23,566 nt of DNA from JAUXLW01 sp964195005 (GCA_964195005.1 CAXMOO010000020.1:1-23566); one strand, 5' to 3'; shown: positions 7,583-15,780, numbered from the stretch's first letter. Translations and numbers: made by a program. Notes: generated from the sequence alone by a model not told the origin.

Positions 7583-8377
7583 TCAGTCGGTTTTGCGGCC
7601 ACTGAGGTAGAAGGTGGCAACATCACCCTTGCCCTTCAAGGCGGTTTCGCCACGCGGCTCGACGTCGTAATCGAACCGGAGGACCCGGGCGACGGACTCT
7701 GAAATGTGGATTGTGCCGGGGTCCGCGCTGCTCTCCAACCGGCTGGCCAGGTTCACGGTGTCGCCCCAGACGTCGTATACGAACTTGTGAGTGCCGATGA
7801 TGCCGGCAATCACGGCGCCGGTATGGAGGCCGATGCGAATACCCAATTGATCGTGCTCGTCGGATTTTTCGCTGACCGTGCGGAGCATTTGTAGGGCGAG
7901 ATCCGCAGCGGCCTCACAATGGTCGGGTCTCGTCTCCGGCAAACCGGCGACGGCGAGATACGCATCGCCGATTGTCTTGATCTTCTCGACGCCGAGCGCT
8001 TGGGTGTGCGCGTCGAACTCCGAGAAGACAGCGTTGAGGGCACGGACGACCCGCTTGGGGGGCGTCCGCGCGGACGCCTCGGTGAATCCTACGAAGTCGG
8101 AAAAGAGCACAGTGACGTCGTCGAACCGGTCGGCGATCTCTTCCTCGCCACAGCTGAGCCGCTCGACGATCTGTGCAGGGAGGATGTTGAGTAGCAGGCG
8201 CTCAGATTTGGCCTTCTCGGCGTCGAGGTCGTCCATGGCCGCACGTAGCAATGAGGCATTCTGCTGCTGGTATTGCTCCTGGCGTTCCATGTTTCCCTGC
8301 AGCTTCGTCAACCTGCGTTTTAGTGCCTCGTTCTCGCGCTGGAGGCTTTCGAGCGTCGGCTGAGGTTCCTGGCTCAC
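7583..8377 (-). CDS. Class III adenylate cyclase with N-terminal coiled coil
   Basis: This 264-residue cytoplasmic protein should make cAMP from ATP. Residues 8-65 form a heptad-like, charged coiled coil (ESLQRENEALKRRLTKLQ), followed by the short signalling element LLLNILPAQIVERL and a complete cyclase homology domain. Visible catalytic residues are the metal-binding aspartates in LFSDFVGFT (Asp94) and TIGDAY (Asp138), the adenine-selecting Lys134 (EKIKTIGD) and Asp202 (YDVWGD), and the transition-state pair Asn209 and Arg213 (VNLASR). The Lys/Asp pair indicates adenylate rather than guanylate cyclase. The GTG at 8377 is chosen because it overlaps (GTGA) the terminator of the ancestral upstream FIST frame; a GTG at 8401 is the alternative. 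No membrane segment is present, so the partner FIST protein is the likely sensor. Confidence 0.9.
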   Translation of the reverse strand: MSQEPQPTLESLQRENEALKRRLTKLQGNMERQEQYQQQNASLLRAAMDDLDAEKAKSERLLLNILPAQIVERLSCGEEEIADRFDDVTVLFSDFVGFTEASARTPPKRVVRALNAVFSEFDAHTQALGVEKIKTIGDAYLAVAGLPETRPDHCEAAADLALQMLRTVSEKSDEHDQLGIRIGLHTGAVIAGIIGTHKFVYDVWGDTVNLASRLESSADPGTIHISESVARVLRFDYDVEPRGETALKGKGDVATFYLSGRKTD

Positions 8378-8448
8378 GTACCCAACAGCACGGTGACGCA
8401 CGTCTCGTTGTGGAACCGGATGTCACGATTGGTGCCGAGAGGGGCAAT

Positions 8449-9537
8449 TTAGCCGAACGCGGAGAACCCCACGACGGGCAGGTCCTCGCCGAGTTTGTCA
8501 CGCACCTGATCGATTTCCGCTCCGGTTCGCGTGCCCAGCAACCACTTGCGTGCTGCACACGAAACTACGAAGGCTGCTTCCGGCTCTGGCAACGCGAAGT
8601 CGGCGAGAGCAGCTGCGACCGATTCGTCGGTACCGGCAAGAATCTTGTCGCTGGAGGCGACGGCCGAGATCCTCACATGAGCCCCTTCGGGCACTGCACC
8701 TAGATAGCTTGCCGATCCGTCATCATCGAAACCAACGGCGGCTCGGAGGAAGAACCGTTCGCCGTCATCTTCGTAGACCGCCAACGGCGTCGCGAGGGCG
8801 TTTCCGGTGTCGGTTCGAACGTAACGCTCATAGAAGTCACGCGGTGGGGCGCCGTCGATCTCGTACACCACGTTGCCCCGGGCTCGGGTTACAACTCCTT
8901 CGCGCCCCGTCGGCTGCCAACCGTGGGCGATGCCCACCGAGTAAACCAGGGGACCCGATATCAGCAAGACGGGCACAGCATCGGTCAGGACCTCATCTCC
9001 GCAGAACTGGTGGTCCCCGCCCCATTCGGAGGCCCGCTCGTCCTCGACGGCAGCCCCACCCCCTACGACGGGAACGGTCTCGCCAAGGAGTTCCGAGATA
9101 CCCGCCAGGACGTCGTCGGGATCGATCGAGACGATGGTCGGCAGCGTGATGCACAGCGCCGGGTGTTTGGTCGACTTTTCTCGCGCCATTTCGACCGCCT
9201 CGCGACATGCCGCTCGGGCGCCCTGAGAAACATTCGTCCCGATTCCGGCTCCGAAATCGAGCACGTCGGAAGCCAGCATGGCCAGGCCGAACGAATCTTC
9301 CTTATAACCGAGGACCGAGCTCATCTCGCCGCCGGTCGTGCTCCCAATTAGTTCGATCTCGGGATACGCCTCGCGGACCAACTTGTGAATCTCCGGCCCG
9401 TCCAGGTCCGGTCCTACGAACATCAATGCCGCCTGCGGTTCTATGCCATCCAGGCTCTCGAGGCATTGGTCGAGAGCTTCGGTGACTGCGCTCACAGGTT
9501 CGAAGCTGTCGCTGTGGCCGACCGCCATCTTCAACAT
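8449..9537 (-). CDS. FIST N/FIST C sensor-domain protein, interrupted by an in-frame TAA near its C-terminus
   Basis: FIST domains are predicted intracellular small-ligand sensors in bacterial signalling. The FIST_N part opens with MLKMAVGHSDSFEP and includes ELIGSTTGGEMSS; FIST_C follows about residue 190 with SVGIAHGWQPTG and ends at VVGFSAFG. The ATG at 9537 is preferred over 9603 because CGGAGAACACC precedes it and families usually begin at this point. The frame stops at TAA 8449-8451, giving 362 residues. In the same frame after the stop, codons read IAPLGTN then RFHNETCVTVLLG up to TGA at 8376-8374, which is the conserved FIST_C ending. A single G-to-T change from GAA would explain the TAA. 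The gene is therefore a slightly truncated allele, a sequencing error, or a read-through gene. The cyclase follows directly. Confidence 0.85.
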   Translation of the reverse strand: MLKMAVGHSDSFEPVSAVTEALDQCLESLDGIEPQAALMFVGPDLDGPEIHKLVREAYPEIELIGSTTGGEMSSVLGYKEDSFGLAMLASDVLDFGAGIGTNVSQGARAACREAVEMAREKSTKHPALCITLPTIVSIDPDDVLAGISELLGETVPVVGGGAAVEDERASEWGGDHQFCGDEVLTDAVPVLLISGPLVYSVGIAHGWQPTGREGVVTRARGNVVYEIDGAPPRDFYERYVRTDTGNALATPLAVYEDDGERFFLRAAVGFDDDGSASYLGAVPEGAHVRISAVASSDKILAGTDESVAAALADFALPEPEAAFVVSCAARKWLLGTRTGAEIDQVRDKLGEDLPVVGFSAFG

Positions 9538-9756
9538 GGTGTTCTCCGCGGGTCGAATCATGCCGGACTCTACGGCATTCGCGTCTGTGGCGAAGACATG
9601 CATGTTGAATCAGGGAGTACCAGTTCATCCCTCTTACTGCCATTAGGCCAGGCGCTATGACCTTCTCATTCGTAGGGCCATTGATGGCGCACCCGATAAT
9701 GATCCTGCGGGTTCTGGGCGCAACCCGACGATGAGGTCGGGAACTAGATTCTGCCC
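9538..9756. promoter_or_regulatory. Divergent intergenic region between the FIST and methyltransferase genes
   Basis: This 219-base gap separates two divergent genes. A GGAG ribosome-binding site sits just upstream of the FIST ATG at 9537, and an apparent leaderless -10 (TAGATT, 9745-9750) serves the methyltransferase. No clear FIST promoter could be picked out. Confidence 0.4.
9745..9750 (+). promoter_or_regulatory. -10 element, leaderless promoter of the methyltransferase gene
   Basis: TAGATT is followed by six bases and then the ATG at 9757, so the A of the start codon should be the first transcribed base. No Shine-Dalgarno is present, which is consistent with leaderless translation. Confidence 0.5.
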
Positions 9757-10554
9757 ATGAGCGAGGGCGCGGGACTCAATGATCACGAGGGCCGGGTCAT
9801 CGACTTTGGCCGCACCGCCGTCGACTACGAACGGCACCGTCCGGGCTTCCCTGAGAGCTTCTTCGACCGTCTGCTGAACCAGCGATGGATTTCCGAGGGC
9901 CAGCGCACTCTTGATCTAGGCACCGGCACGGGCTCACTCGCTTTGGGCTTCGCGGCCCGCGGACTCGAAGTCACCGGCCTCGATATCGCGCCAGAGCTAC
10001 TCGAGGTCGCACGCCAGGCTGGCCTCGACCGCGATCTTCGGGCTAACTTCGTTGAGGGTCGAGCCGAGGCTACCGGCCAGGACGACGCCGGCTTCGACCT
10101 CGTAAGCGCGGGTCAATGCTGGTGGTGGTTCGACGCGGACGATGCCATTCGAGAGGCCAGGCGCGTCCTCGCTCGAGGCGGTCGCCTCCTCATCTGCAAC
10201 TTCAGCTACCTCCCCCTATCCGGAACCGTGGCCGGCCGTACTGAGGACCTGATTCTCCAGCACAACCCCGGCTGGCCCAAGGCGGGCTCGTGTGGCGTAC
10301 ACCCCGAGCAAGTTCAGGCCCTCGATCGTGGGGGCTTCCTGCGGGTCGAGAGCTTCAGCTACCTGGTTGACGTGCCCTTCAACCACGTGGGTTGGCGAGG
10401 CCGGATCCGCACTTGCAATGGGGTCGGCTCGGCCCTGAGCGCCGAACAAGTCGCGCGTTTCGACGCCGAGTTGGTTGCGCTGCTCGCTCGCGAGTTCCCG
10501 GGCGAGCTCTGCGTGCCGCACCGCGTCTTTGCCACTAGCGGAATCAAAGCCTGA
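9757..10554 (+). CDS. Class I SAM-dependent methyltransferase
   Basis: This 265-residue protein has the Rossmann methyltransferase core: motif I LDLGTGTGSLALG near residues 52-64, motif II acidic residue in VTGLDIAPELLEVAR, and the motif IV/V region FDLVSAGQCWWWFDAD followed by ARRVLARGGRLLICNF. It belongs to the broad methyltransferase-11/25 type that methylates small molecules. The acceptor is not identifiable. The N-terminal segment DFGRTAVDYERHRPGFP is common in this type, supporting the chosen start. The gene appears leaderless (see the -10 at 9745) and is probably monocistronic, since 165 bases separate it from the next gene. Confidence 0.85.
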   Translation: MSEGAGLNDHEGRVIDFGRTAVDYERHRPGFPESFFDRLLNQRWISEGQRTLDLGTGTGSLALGFAARGLEVTGLDIAPELLEVARQAGLDRDLRANFVEGRAEATGQDDAGFDLVSAGQCWWWFDADDAIREARRVLARGGRLLICNFSYLPLSGTVAGRTEDLILQHNPGWPKAGSCGVHPEQVQALDRGGFLRVESFSYLVDVPFNHVGWRGRIRTCNGVGSALSAEQVARFDAELVALLAREFPGELCVPHRVFATSGIKA

Positions 10555-10719
10555 GGACGCAGGGGCTGAGGGCAGAGCGGGCGCCGTCGGTCTCAATCGG
10601 GCACAGACGCACTCGTTACATTGGCCACTCGAGGACCGGGGCCGACGCTTCGCAACTGCCAGGGGAACCGGATCCCCACCCGCAGCGTCCAACCCCACAA
10701 TCGAACAAGGGGGTTGGGT

Positions 10720-11781
10720 ATGAGGCGATTTCTCACGGTGATTGCAGCCACCACAGTGCTGCTCGTGTTGTCGGTGCCGGTGGCGCTGGCGTGTGGGTTC
10801 CTGGTTTCAGCCAACGGCGCTGTGCAGCTGGGACGGACGACAACCTTCGTTGCCTGGGAGGACGGCATAGAGCGATACATCACCAACTTCGAGTTCTCGG
10901 GTGATGCGGACTCGTTCGGTTCGATTATTCCGTTACCGGGAGAACCTATCAGTGTCACCCGAGCCGGAGACTGGACGCTGCAGCGTCTGGTGCGGGAAGT
11001 GGCACCCCGGCCCCGGGTCGGGCTCCTTTCGACCTTCGCGGCTAGCTCTGAATATGCGTCTGGCGCCCAGGTGATCCTTCGCACCAGGATCGACTCTCTG
11101 GACGTCGTGGTGCTCAAAGGTGGTGGGAGCGACGTCCTCGCGTGGGTCAACGACAACGGCTTCGCGCTGCCGCCAGGCCCCGAGACCGAGCACATGCTGG
11201 AGTTCTACAGCAGCAGATCGCCGTACTTTTTGGCCGCCCGCTTCGACAGTGAGGCTGCCGAGCAGGATGAATTCACGTCCGGGGATGGCATTCCCATCCT
11301 GATCACGGTTCCCACCGAGCGTCCGTGGATTCCGCTCCACATCTTCCACGGAGCGGTGCCCGACTCGGAGATTCTCGAGGCGGACCTCTTCCTGTTCACG
11401 CCAGAGCGTCCTGATCTCCTCTACGGCGAGGGCCTGGAGGTCAACAAGTCCGAGTGGGCCAACAACGACCTGCTGGCCGACCTGCGCTCTGACGAGAACA
11501 TGGAATGGGTTCCGGACCGGGCGTGGTTCACCCACCTCGTCCTCGAAACTGAGGCCGAGAACGTCGTGTACGACCTCTCAGTCGGGGTTGGCGATGTGGC
11601 GCCGTCGTTCGTCGATGCCGGCTTCACCCGATTTGAAGCCACCGAGGAGCACCTCGACGTCATGGGTCTTATCCGGTCTGATCCCAACCGGGAGTGGAAG
11701 CTGGCCGCAGGTGCGGTGTCGATCGCTCTGATTGCGGGGGTTGCCGGGGGCGTCGTCGCCGGCCGCCGTCAGGCGCGCTAG
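10720..11781 (+). CDS. DUF2330 exported, membrane-anchored protein
   Basis: This 353-residue protein begins with a signal peptide (MRRFLTVIAATTVLLVLSVP) whose cleavage would leave ACGFLVSANGAVQLGRTTT, the usual opening of DUF2330 proteins. A long extracytoplasmic domain follows, ending in a C-terminal membrane helix (LAAGAVSIALIAGVAGGVVAG) and a short basic tail RRQAR. The topology is therefore a mostly outside protein held by a C-terminal anchor. Function is unknown for the family. The ATG at 10720 is preferred because AAGGGGG lies about seven bases upstream and because the in-frame extension to 10621 has no signal-peptide character. Its TAG stop overlaps the ccdA stop on the other strand at the palindrome CTAG. 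A possible -10 (TACATT, 10617-10622) lies about 100 bases upstream. Confidence 0.85.
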   Translation: MRRFLTVIAATTVLLVLSVPVALACGFLVSANGAVQLGRTTTFVAWEDGIERYITNFEFSGDADSFGSIIPLPGEPISVTRAGDWTLQRLVREVAPRPRVGLLSTFAASSEYASGAQVILRTRIDSLDVVVLKGGGSDVLAWVNDNGFALPPGPETEHMLEFYSSRSPYFLAARFDSEAAEQDEFTSGDGIPILITVPTERPWIPLHIFHGAVPDSEILEADLFLFTPERPDLLYGEGLEVNKSEWANNDLLADLRSDENMEWVPDRAWFTHLVLETEAENVVYDLSVGVGDVAPSFVDAGFTRFEATEEHLDVMGLIRSDPNREWKLAAGAVSIALIAGVAGGVVAGRRQAR

Positions 11782-12668
11782 ACGGCAGTTTCTTCGAGCT
11801 GCGGTTTCGGAGTGGGAGGGCGGCGGCCGTTGCCGTTGCTGTCACCCCGGAGGGCGTAGAAGAGGGCTCCGGCAATCGGGATGCCGAGGATCGGTATCCA
11901 CAACAGCTTGGGTACTTTGAAGAACTGTTCGGTCAGGTCCGACTGGAGACCCTCGACCCATACAGTCAGGGCATTGTCGGAGAGGGCGTCATCGCCGTTG
12001 ACCAGGAGCAGGCTCCAGTAGAAGACGACGAACGTCCCGGCCAGTACGAGAATGGCTCCCGATACCTTGTTGAAGACCCGGGAGGCTTGCCGGAGGCGGT
12101 GGACGATGGCGTCCTTGCCGAGAGCCATAGCGAGGGTGAGGACGATGACGACCGCGGCCATCCCTACGCCATATGCCACAAAGTTGCGTATTCCTTCTAA
12201 GAACCCGCCGTCGAATGAGATGGTGATGACTCCGAAGAAGATGGGCAGGGCACAAGACAGTGACGCCAGGGCGTAAGAGACGCCGAAGGCGAATATCGTG
12301 CCAGAGCCCTGGCTCTTGCTATGGGTGCGGAAATTGGGGACGCGCACTTTCAAGGTGTTTCCGAGCAGCATCCACACTCCGAGGACCACAACAGCGCCCC
12401 CGGTCACCAGCGCAACCCAGGAGAGGCTGCTGGCCAGCGGGCCGCGGAACGCCTCGCCCCCCAGCTGGATCGCTCCGCCGATCACTGTGAAGACGGTGAC
12501 GAATCCGGCGGACATGATCAGCCCGATTTTCAGTGCTCTCCCCACCACTACCCGACGGGGGGCATCTTCATCCTCGAGGCCCATGAAGAAGCTCAGATAG
12601 GCGGGCAGCATGGCGAACCCGCACGGGTTCACGGTCGAGAGGAGTCCGGCGGTGAAGGCGAAGATCAT
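11778..12668 (-). CDS. ccdA: CcdA/DsbD-type transmembrane thiol-disulfide transporter
   Basis: This 296-residue polytopic membrane protein carries electrons from cytoplasmic thioredoxin to extracytoplasmic thioredoxin-like proteins for cytochrome c assembly or thiol homeostasis. The paired redox cysteines are in NPCGFAMLPAY near residue 16 and in LASLSCALPIF near residue 138. About six hydrophobic segments surround them. A seventh hydrophobic stretch near residue 265 and a basic tail (GNGRRPPTPKP) extend the C-terminus beyond the minimal CcdA core. The ATG overlaps the stop of the upstream thioredoxin-like gene as ATGA, so the two are coupled. The stop overlaps the convergent DUF2330 stop by four bases, leaving no room for a conventional terminator. 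Confidence 0.92.
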   Translation of the reverse strand: MIFAFTAGLLSTVNPCGFAMLPAYLSFFMGLEDEDAPRRVVVGRALKIGLIMSAGFVTVFTVIGGAIQLGGEAFRGPLASSLSWVALVTGGAVVVLGVWMLLGNTLKVRVPNFRTHSKSQGSGTIFAFGVSYALASLSCALPIFFGVITISFDGGFLEGIRNFVAYGVGMAAVVIVLTLAMALGKDAIVHRLRQASRVFNKVSGAILVLAGTFVVFYWSLLLVNGDDALSDNALTVWVEGLQSDLTEQFFKVPKLLWIPILGIPIAGALFYALRGDSNGNGRRPPTPKPQLEETAV

Positions 12669-13258
12669 GAGGCGGCGATGATTTCTTCGATGCGATCGGT
12701 GAGCTGGCTTTCGAGAATGAGGCCGTGGTGGCGGTCGACTATCTCGCTATCGGCGGTCACGAAGATTGTGGTCGGCATTGTGGGGAGCCCTCCTAGCTCC
12801 TGGAGCAGAAGCCCTCTCGGATCCTCCATTATTCGGTAAGTTATACCCGTTTCCCACAGCAGCTCGGCCGCCCCCTTCTCCGAGATTTCCTGGAAATCGA
12901 CGCCTACGAAGTCGACCCGGTCACCATAGATGGCGTGCGCTGCTGCCAGGTCGGGCAGCTCGGCCCGACAGGGCGCGCACCAGGAAGCGAAAAAGTTGAT
13001 GACGAGCGGCCGGCCGGCGTGGCCGGCGAGCAGTGTCTCGGGGTCGGCATAGTTGACATAGTCGACCGTGGTGGGGGCCTCGCCTGTGACCACCGTGGGG
13101 GGATCTCCACCGGCTGCGGTGGTGGCGGGATCACCACCATCGCCGACGAGGAAGGCGAGCAGCACCGCGCTCCCGATTATCAAAGCCGAGATAGCCGTGG
13201 CGATGGCGAGCTGGGCGCCCTTGCGCCGCTGCGTTGTTTCCGGGTTGGTGGTCGTCAT
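12665..13258 (-). CDS. TlpA/ResA-like membrane-anchored thioredoxin
   Basis: This 197-residue protein has one N-terminal membrane helix (residues 16-38), a Thr/Pro-rich linker and an extracytoplasmic thioredoxin domain with the redox motif WCAPC (Cys94, Cys97) and a TlpA-like segment GVDFQEISEKGA. The cis-proline region reads GLPTMPTTIFV. It should reduce disulfides outside the membrane, in apocytochromes or other exported proteins, using electrons from the CcdA encoded directly downstream with an ATGA overlap. The ATG at 13258 is chosen because GGCAGGAG precedes it. A longer frame opening at a TTG at 13315 crosses the promoter region and lacks a site. It is paralogous in function to the CcmG/DsbE-like gene at 21391. 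Confidence 0.9.
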   Translation of the reverse strand: MTTTNPETTQRRKGAQLAIATAISALIIGSAVLLAFLVGDGGDPATTAAGGDPPTVVTGEAPTTVDYVNYADPETLLAGHAGRPLVINFFASWCAPCRAELPDLAAAHAIYGDRVDFVGVDFQEISEKGAAELLWETGITYRIMEDPRGLLLQELGGLPTMPTTIFVTADSEIVDRHHGLILESQLTDRIEEIIAAS

Positions 13259-13309
13259 TTTCTGCTCCTGCCCCTCATAACTCCGGATCGGGGAAGCCCG
13301 TGCCCCGAT

Positions 13310-13315
13310 TGTCAA
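13310..13315 (-). promoter_or_regulatory. -35-like TTGACA upstream of the TlpA-like gene
   Basis: The minus strand reads TTGACA, the textbook -35 hexamer, about 50 bases before the ATG at 13258. The -10 at suitable spacing is poor. An inverted repeat ATTGTC/GACAAT (13308-13313 and 13322-13327) overlaps it and could be an operator in the divergent region shared with the patatin gene. Confidence 0.3.
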
Positions 13316-13357
13316 TCGCCCGACAATTCGCCCCTTCCGGATGAGCGAGGCAGGTTG

Positions 13358-14323
13358 ATGGTAGGGGAGTTCAACCGAAGCCAGGCATACGCGAAAGTAA
13401 GAATGGACATTGACGGAGTATTCGAAGGGGGAGGTATCAGAGGCATAGCCCTGGCCGGGGCGGCCGCGGCCGCAATGGATGCCGGATACGCGTTTCGGCG
13501 GGCGGCCGGGACCTCAGCCGGAGCCATGGTCGCGTCACTCGTCGCCGCCGGGTACGACGGTGACGAGCTGCGCGAGGCGGTTTGTAAGGCGGATTGGCCC
13601 GCATTGCTGGATCCGATGCCGTGGACCCGCATCCCCGGGATCGGCAAGCACATCTCTCTGATGCTGCATCACGGCATGTACCGGGGAAGGATGTTGGAAG
13701 AAAGGTGGGGCCGGCTGCTGGCCGCCAAGGGAGTGCGAACTTTCGGCGACCTGTCGCCGGGATCTCTCAAGCTCGTGGCCACCGACATCACTCACCAATC
13801 GGGGGTCGTGCTTCCAGAGGACCTGAGGGAATACGGCATCGACCCCATGGGCTTCTCCGTGGCCCGGGCGGTGCACATGTCGGCCGCGGTTCCGTTCGTT
13901 TACGTTCCGGTTCGGCTCCCACACCGGGACGCTGACGGGGAGGTCGTACTCATGAGCGATGGGGCGATGGCCTCTCGATTCCCGCTCGAGGTTCTCCAGC
14001 CAAGCGAAGGACGGCCCATTGTTGGATTTCGTCTCTCCGACGATGACGCCACTCACGAACACGTGCCGATTCGAGGACCGATTGCACTTGCCATCGCCGT
14101 TATCGGGTCGGGGATGGGGGCCAGGGAGACCTTGCCTCGTCTGGCGCTCGAGCCGGGCAGAGTCGTCACCGTTCCTGCTGAGAGGGACGTGCTCGACTTC
14201 GACATCACGCCCCAGGAAGCTCGCCAGCTTTTTGATGCCGGGAGAGTGGCGGCCGCCGAATGGTTCGCGACCAACAATCCCGAGACTCCCAGCGTTCCCC
14301 TCAGCGATCGTCCTGAAAGTTGA
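13358..14323 (+). CDS. Patatin-like phospholipase
   Basis: This protein of 321 residues has the patatin lipase signatures in order: the oxyanion-hole motif GGGIRG at residues 24-29, the nucleophile elbow GTSAG with Ser53, and the dyad aspartate in MSDGAMASRFP near residue 197. It should hydrolyse phospholipid or other acyl esters in the cytoplasm or at the membrane. No signal peptide is seen. The start is uncertain: ATG 13358 has AGGCAGG upstream, whereas ATG 13403 begins MDIDGVFEGGG, a common patatin opening, and would give 306 residues. A much longer in-frame extension back to 12935 overlaps the TlpA gene and is rejected. It converges on the CFA synthase gene with only nine bases between stops. 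Confidence 0.88.
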   Translation: MVGEFNRSQAYAKVRMDIDGVFEGGGIRGIALAGAAAAAMDAGYAFRRAAGTSAGAMVASLVAAGYDGDELREAVCKADWPALLDPMPWTRIPGIGKHISLMLHHGMYRGRMLEERWGRLLAAKGVRTFGDLSPGSLKLVATDITHQSGVVLPEDLREYGIDPMGFSVARAVHMSAAVPFVYVPVRLPHRDADGEVVLMSDGAMASRFPLEVLQPSEGRPIVGFRLSDDDATHEHVPIRGPIALAIAVIGSGMGARETLPRLALEPGRVVTVPAERDVLDFDITPQEARQLFDAGRVAAAEWFATNNPETPSVPLSDRPES

Positions 14324-14332
14324 TCAATACAA

Positions 14333-15586
14333 CTAGCGGTCGTCGCTGGCGATCATGAAGCTCCGTCCGAGGGTCCAGGGTCGGTCGGGCTTGACGGCCA
14401 CGATCTGATAGATGTCCAGGCCGCCCTCCTCGAAGGCCAGGGCCGACGCTGCCATGTATGCCCGCCAGATCCGATAGACGACGTCGCTCCCCGCCGCATC
14501 CCGGAAGTGGCTTGCTTCCAGATTCTTGACCCACTGGCGCAACGTCAGCGCGTAGCTGGGGCGGAGGGACTCGATATCGCGCACCCAGAAGCCCACACCT
14601 TCAGCTTCCTGCACAGACTGCTCGACCGGTGCCAGCTCGCCGTCCGGAAACACATAGGTGCTGACAAAGGTGGGTCGATGGCGCCCGGGTTTACGATCGC
14701 GAGTAGTGATGCCGTGATTGAGCAGGATGCCGCGCGGCCCGAGAATCTTGAAAAGGTGCCCGAAGTAGACCCCTAACTCCTTGGGGCCGACATGCTCAAA
14801 CATGCCGATCGAGGAGATGGCGTCGAAAGTTCCCTCGACGTCCCGGTAATCGCGTACCTCGATTTCAACGCGATCCTCGACACCGGCCTCCTTGACCAGA
14901 ATCCGAGCTGCAGCTGCCTGTTCTGAGCTGAGCGTGATACCGACAACCTCTACGTCATAATTGAGCGCGGCGTGGATCGCAAGCGCACCCCATCCGCATC
15001 CGACGTCGAGCAGGCGTTGGCCCGGCACCAGCTGGAGCTTGCGGCAAACCAGATCCAGCTTCCGCAGCTGGGCGACCTCCAGCGGCTCTCCGGCATCGAG
15101 GAAATAAGCACATGAGTACACCATCTGCGGGTCGAGAAAAGTGGCGAAGAAGTCATTGCCGGTGTCGTAGTGCGCCCGGACGGCCTCGGAATCGCGAGAT
15201 TGGGAATGCAGCCGTCCGGACCTGGCAGGGCGCTTTTCAGCGTGGCCTGGTGCTTCGGGAAGGCGCTTGAGTCGCCGCATCAGTTTCATTGCCTTTACAG
15301 GGTGGCGCCGGGCCTTCTGCAGGTCGGCGGCGAAGGAGAGAGCGCCGTAGATGTCACCTGCAATGTCAACGTCCCCAAAGACGTATGCTTCGCCGGCAAC
15401 AAGGTCGCTGGGAGGTATGAGCATCACCCGTAGGGCTGATGGGTGATTGAGTACCAGGGTGGTCGCGGCGTCGGGCTGGCCCCACACGTCGCCCTCCCAC
15501 GTCCGCAGGGCAGGGGCGGGCACCGAACTGAGGTCTACCAGTAGGTCGTAAATCTCCCGGTTCAAGTCTGTAACGGTTGTATCCAT
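14333..15586 (-). CDS. cfa: Cyclopropane-fatty-acyl-phospholipid synthase family protein
   Basis: This 417-residue protein should transfer a methylene group from S-adenosylmethionine to the double bond of unsaturated phospholipid acyl chains. The N-terminal lipid-binding region (about residues 1-130) is followed by the methyltransferase domain with RLLDVGCGWGALAIHAA (from residue 191). Catalytic-site signatures of CFA synthases are present: MVYSCAYF with Cys159 and GMFEHVGPKEL with Glu264 and His265. The ATG at 15586 opens MDTTVTDLNREIYDLL. An extension to 15673 runs through the upstream small membrane gene and is rejected. It lies 17 bases after that gene, so the two are likely co-transcribed. 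Related methyltransferases make other methyl-branched or cyclic lipids, so the exact product is not certain. Confidence 0.88.
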   Translation of the reverse strand: MDTTVTDLNREIYDLLVDLSSVPAPALRTWEGDVWGQPDAATTLVLNHPSALRVMLIPPSDLVAGEAYVFGDVDIAGDIYGALSFAADLQKARRHPVKAMKLMRRLKRLPEAPGHAEKRPARSGRLHSQSRDSEAVRAHYDTGNDFFATFLDPQMVYSCAYFLDAGEPLEVAQLRKLDLVCRKLQLVPGQRLLDVGCGWGALAIHAALNYDVEVVGITLSSEQAAAARILVKEAGVEDRVEIEVRDYRDVEGTFDAISSIGMFEHVGPKELGVYFGHLFKILGPRGILLNHGITTRDRKPGRHRPTFVSTYVFPDGELAPVEQSVQEAEGVGFWVRDIESLRPSYALTLRQWVKNLEASHFRDAAGSDVVYRIWRAYMAASALAFEEGGLDIYQIVAVKPDRPWTLGRSFMIASDDR

Positions 15587-15603
15587 CGCCACCAGAATAC
15601 CTA

Positions 15604-15780
15604 TCAGTGCAGGGCACGTACCCCGAATAGCGCCAGCAGCAGCACGGCCACGCCGGTTAACAGCAGCAGCCAATCTCTGTGCCGGCGCAACAAGAAGACG
15701 CCGACCGCATATCCACCGATCAGGATCGCGAGTTGCACGGCGACGCCGCCGTCGGTGCGGGGGAGGAGAATATCGATCAT
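15604..15780 (-). CDS. Small membrane protein, 58 aa, upstream of CFA synthase
   Basis: The frame begins MIDILLPRTDGG and is dominated by two hydrophobic stretches, VAVQLAILIGGYAVGVFLL and WLLLLTGVAVLLLALFG, joined by the basic turn RRHRD. This predicts a two-helix membrane hairpin with a positively charged, probably cytoplasmic loop. It belongs to no family I recognise. The ATG at 15780 is preferred. The same frame extends to 16158, but that part lies over the LLM oxidoreductase gene on the other strand and reads as shadow sequence. A minus-strand -10 (TAGGTT, 15815-15810) sits about 35 bases upstream. Its tight spacing to the CFA synthase suggests a shared transcript and perhaps a role in membrane lipid modification, which is inference. 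Confidence 0.65.
   Translation of the reverse strand: MIDILLPRTDGGVAVQLAILIGGYAVGVFLLRRHRDWLLLLTGVAVLLLALFGVRALH

Noticed and set aside
9538..9603. Upstream ATG start of the FIST gene at 9603
   Set aside because: No ribosome-binding site there, whereas the ATG at 9537 has GGAG six bases upstream and matches the usual family start.
12935..13357. Long N-terminal extension of the patatin frame
   Set aside because: It runs antisense through the TlpA-like gene and lacks domain sequence; the patatin domain starts after 13403.
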